Assembly (NCBI GenBank): GCA_019417325.1
Contig: DXVO01000038.1
Coordinates: 62,001-126,000, forward strand
DNA from: Parabacteroides sp.
Lineage (GTDB): Bacteria > Bacteroidota > Bacteroidia > Bacteroidales > Tannerellaceae
Reading direction: 5' to 3'
DNA: 64,000 nt
Below are positions 63,969 through 64,000 of the stretch, piece by piece (the stretch's first letter is position 1; each line of letters begins with the position of its first letter). Both the position numbers and the translations under genes were made by a program. Below the pieces are notes generated by a model, which ran no database searches, was not told the origin of the DNA, and saw nothing but the letters and a program-made list of their open reading frames with translations.

Positions 63969-64000
63969 AACCCCTAAAACTCTTCCTGTTCCGTTCGTGC

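Overview
The window is chromosomal DNA of a gut-type member of the Bacteroidales, most likely Bacteroides or Parabacteroides. The evidence is the SusC/SusD pairs, an ECF sigma/FecR pair, five GH92 mannosidases, M56/BlaI and hybrid two-component families typical of the phylum, and promoters of the Bacteroidetes type (TTTG about 19 bases before TAnnTTTG). No rRNA, tRNA, CRISPR array or intact insertion sequence was seen.

Region by region: (1) 1-1593 is the 3' part of a hybrid histidine kinase. (2) 1744-24627 is a double alpha-mannan utilisation region on the minus strand. Its right half is complete: ECF sigma, FecR anti-sigma, SusC2, SusD2 and one GH92. Its left half (SusC1, SusD1 and three GH92) is a diverged duplicate. 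There the FecR gene survives only as a scrap, SusC1 has lost most of its signalling STN domain through an in-frame deletion, and a 35-bp perfect inverted repeat flanks a 113-bp segment carrying a consensus promoter. I read this as an invertible promoter, now facing away from SusC1. (3) 24916-35273 is a tight mannose operon (manA-like isomerase, ROK kinase, GH92, MFS transporter, GH38 mannosidase) with a divergent AraC regulator. (4) 35352-40969 and 45500-54256 hold MacB-like ABC exporter genes: five fused permeases and three almost identical ATPases. They form four transcription units, each with a sigma-54 type promoter and the same 17-bp palindrome 54-55 bases upstream. (5) 41240-45361 between them is a housekeeping operon (GlnRS, TPR protein, DUF368/PopT-like). 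(6) 54648-57314 is an SF2 helicase with predicted membrane segments. (7) 57434-59140 is a BlaI/M56-TonB regulatory pair. (8) 59271-62374 is a copper operon (CopA, HMA chaperone, HlyIII). (9) 62592-63968 holds a YhcH-family protein and a glycyl-radical-enzyme activase.

How the genes fit together: SusCD pairs import mannan or N-glycan fragments, GH92 and GH38 enzymes release mannose in the periplasm or at the cell surface, and the MFS/ROK/isomerase set carries mannose to fructose-6-phosphate. The most interesting point is the apparent change of control in the left SusCD locus, from sigma/anti-sigma signalling to a phase-variable promoter switch. The second is the repeated sigma-54/palindrome module that unites the dispersed ABC exporter operons. 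Both are inferences from sequence; no search or alignment program was run.
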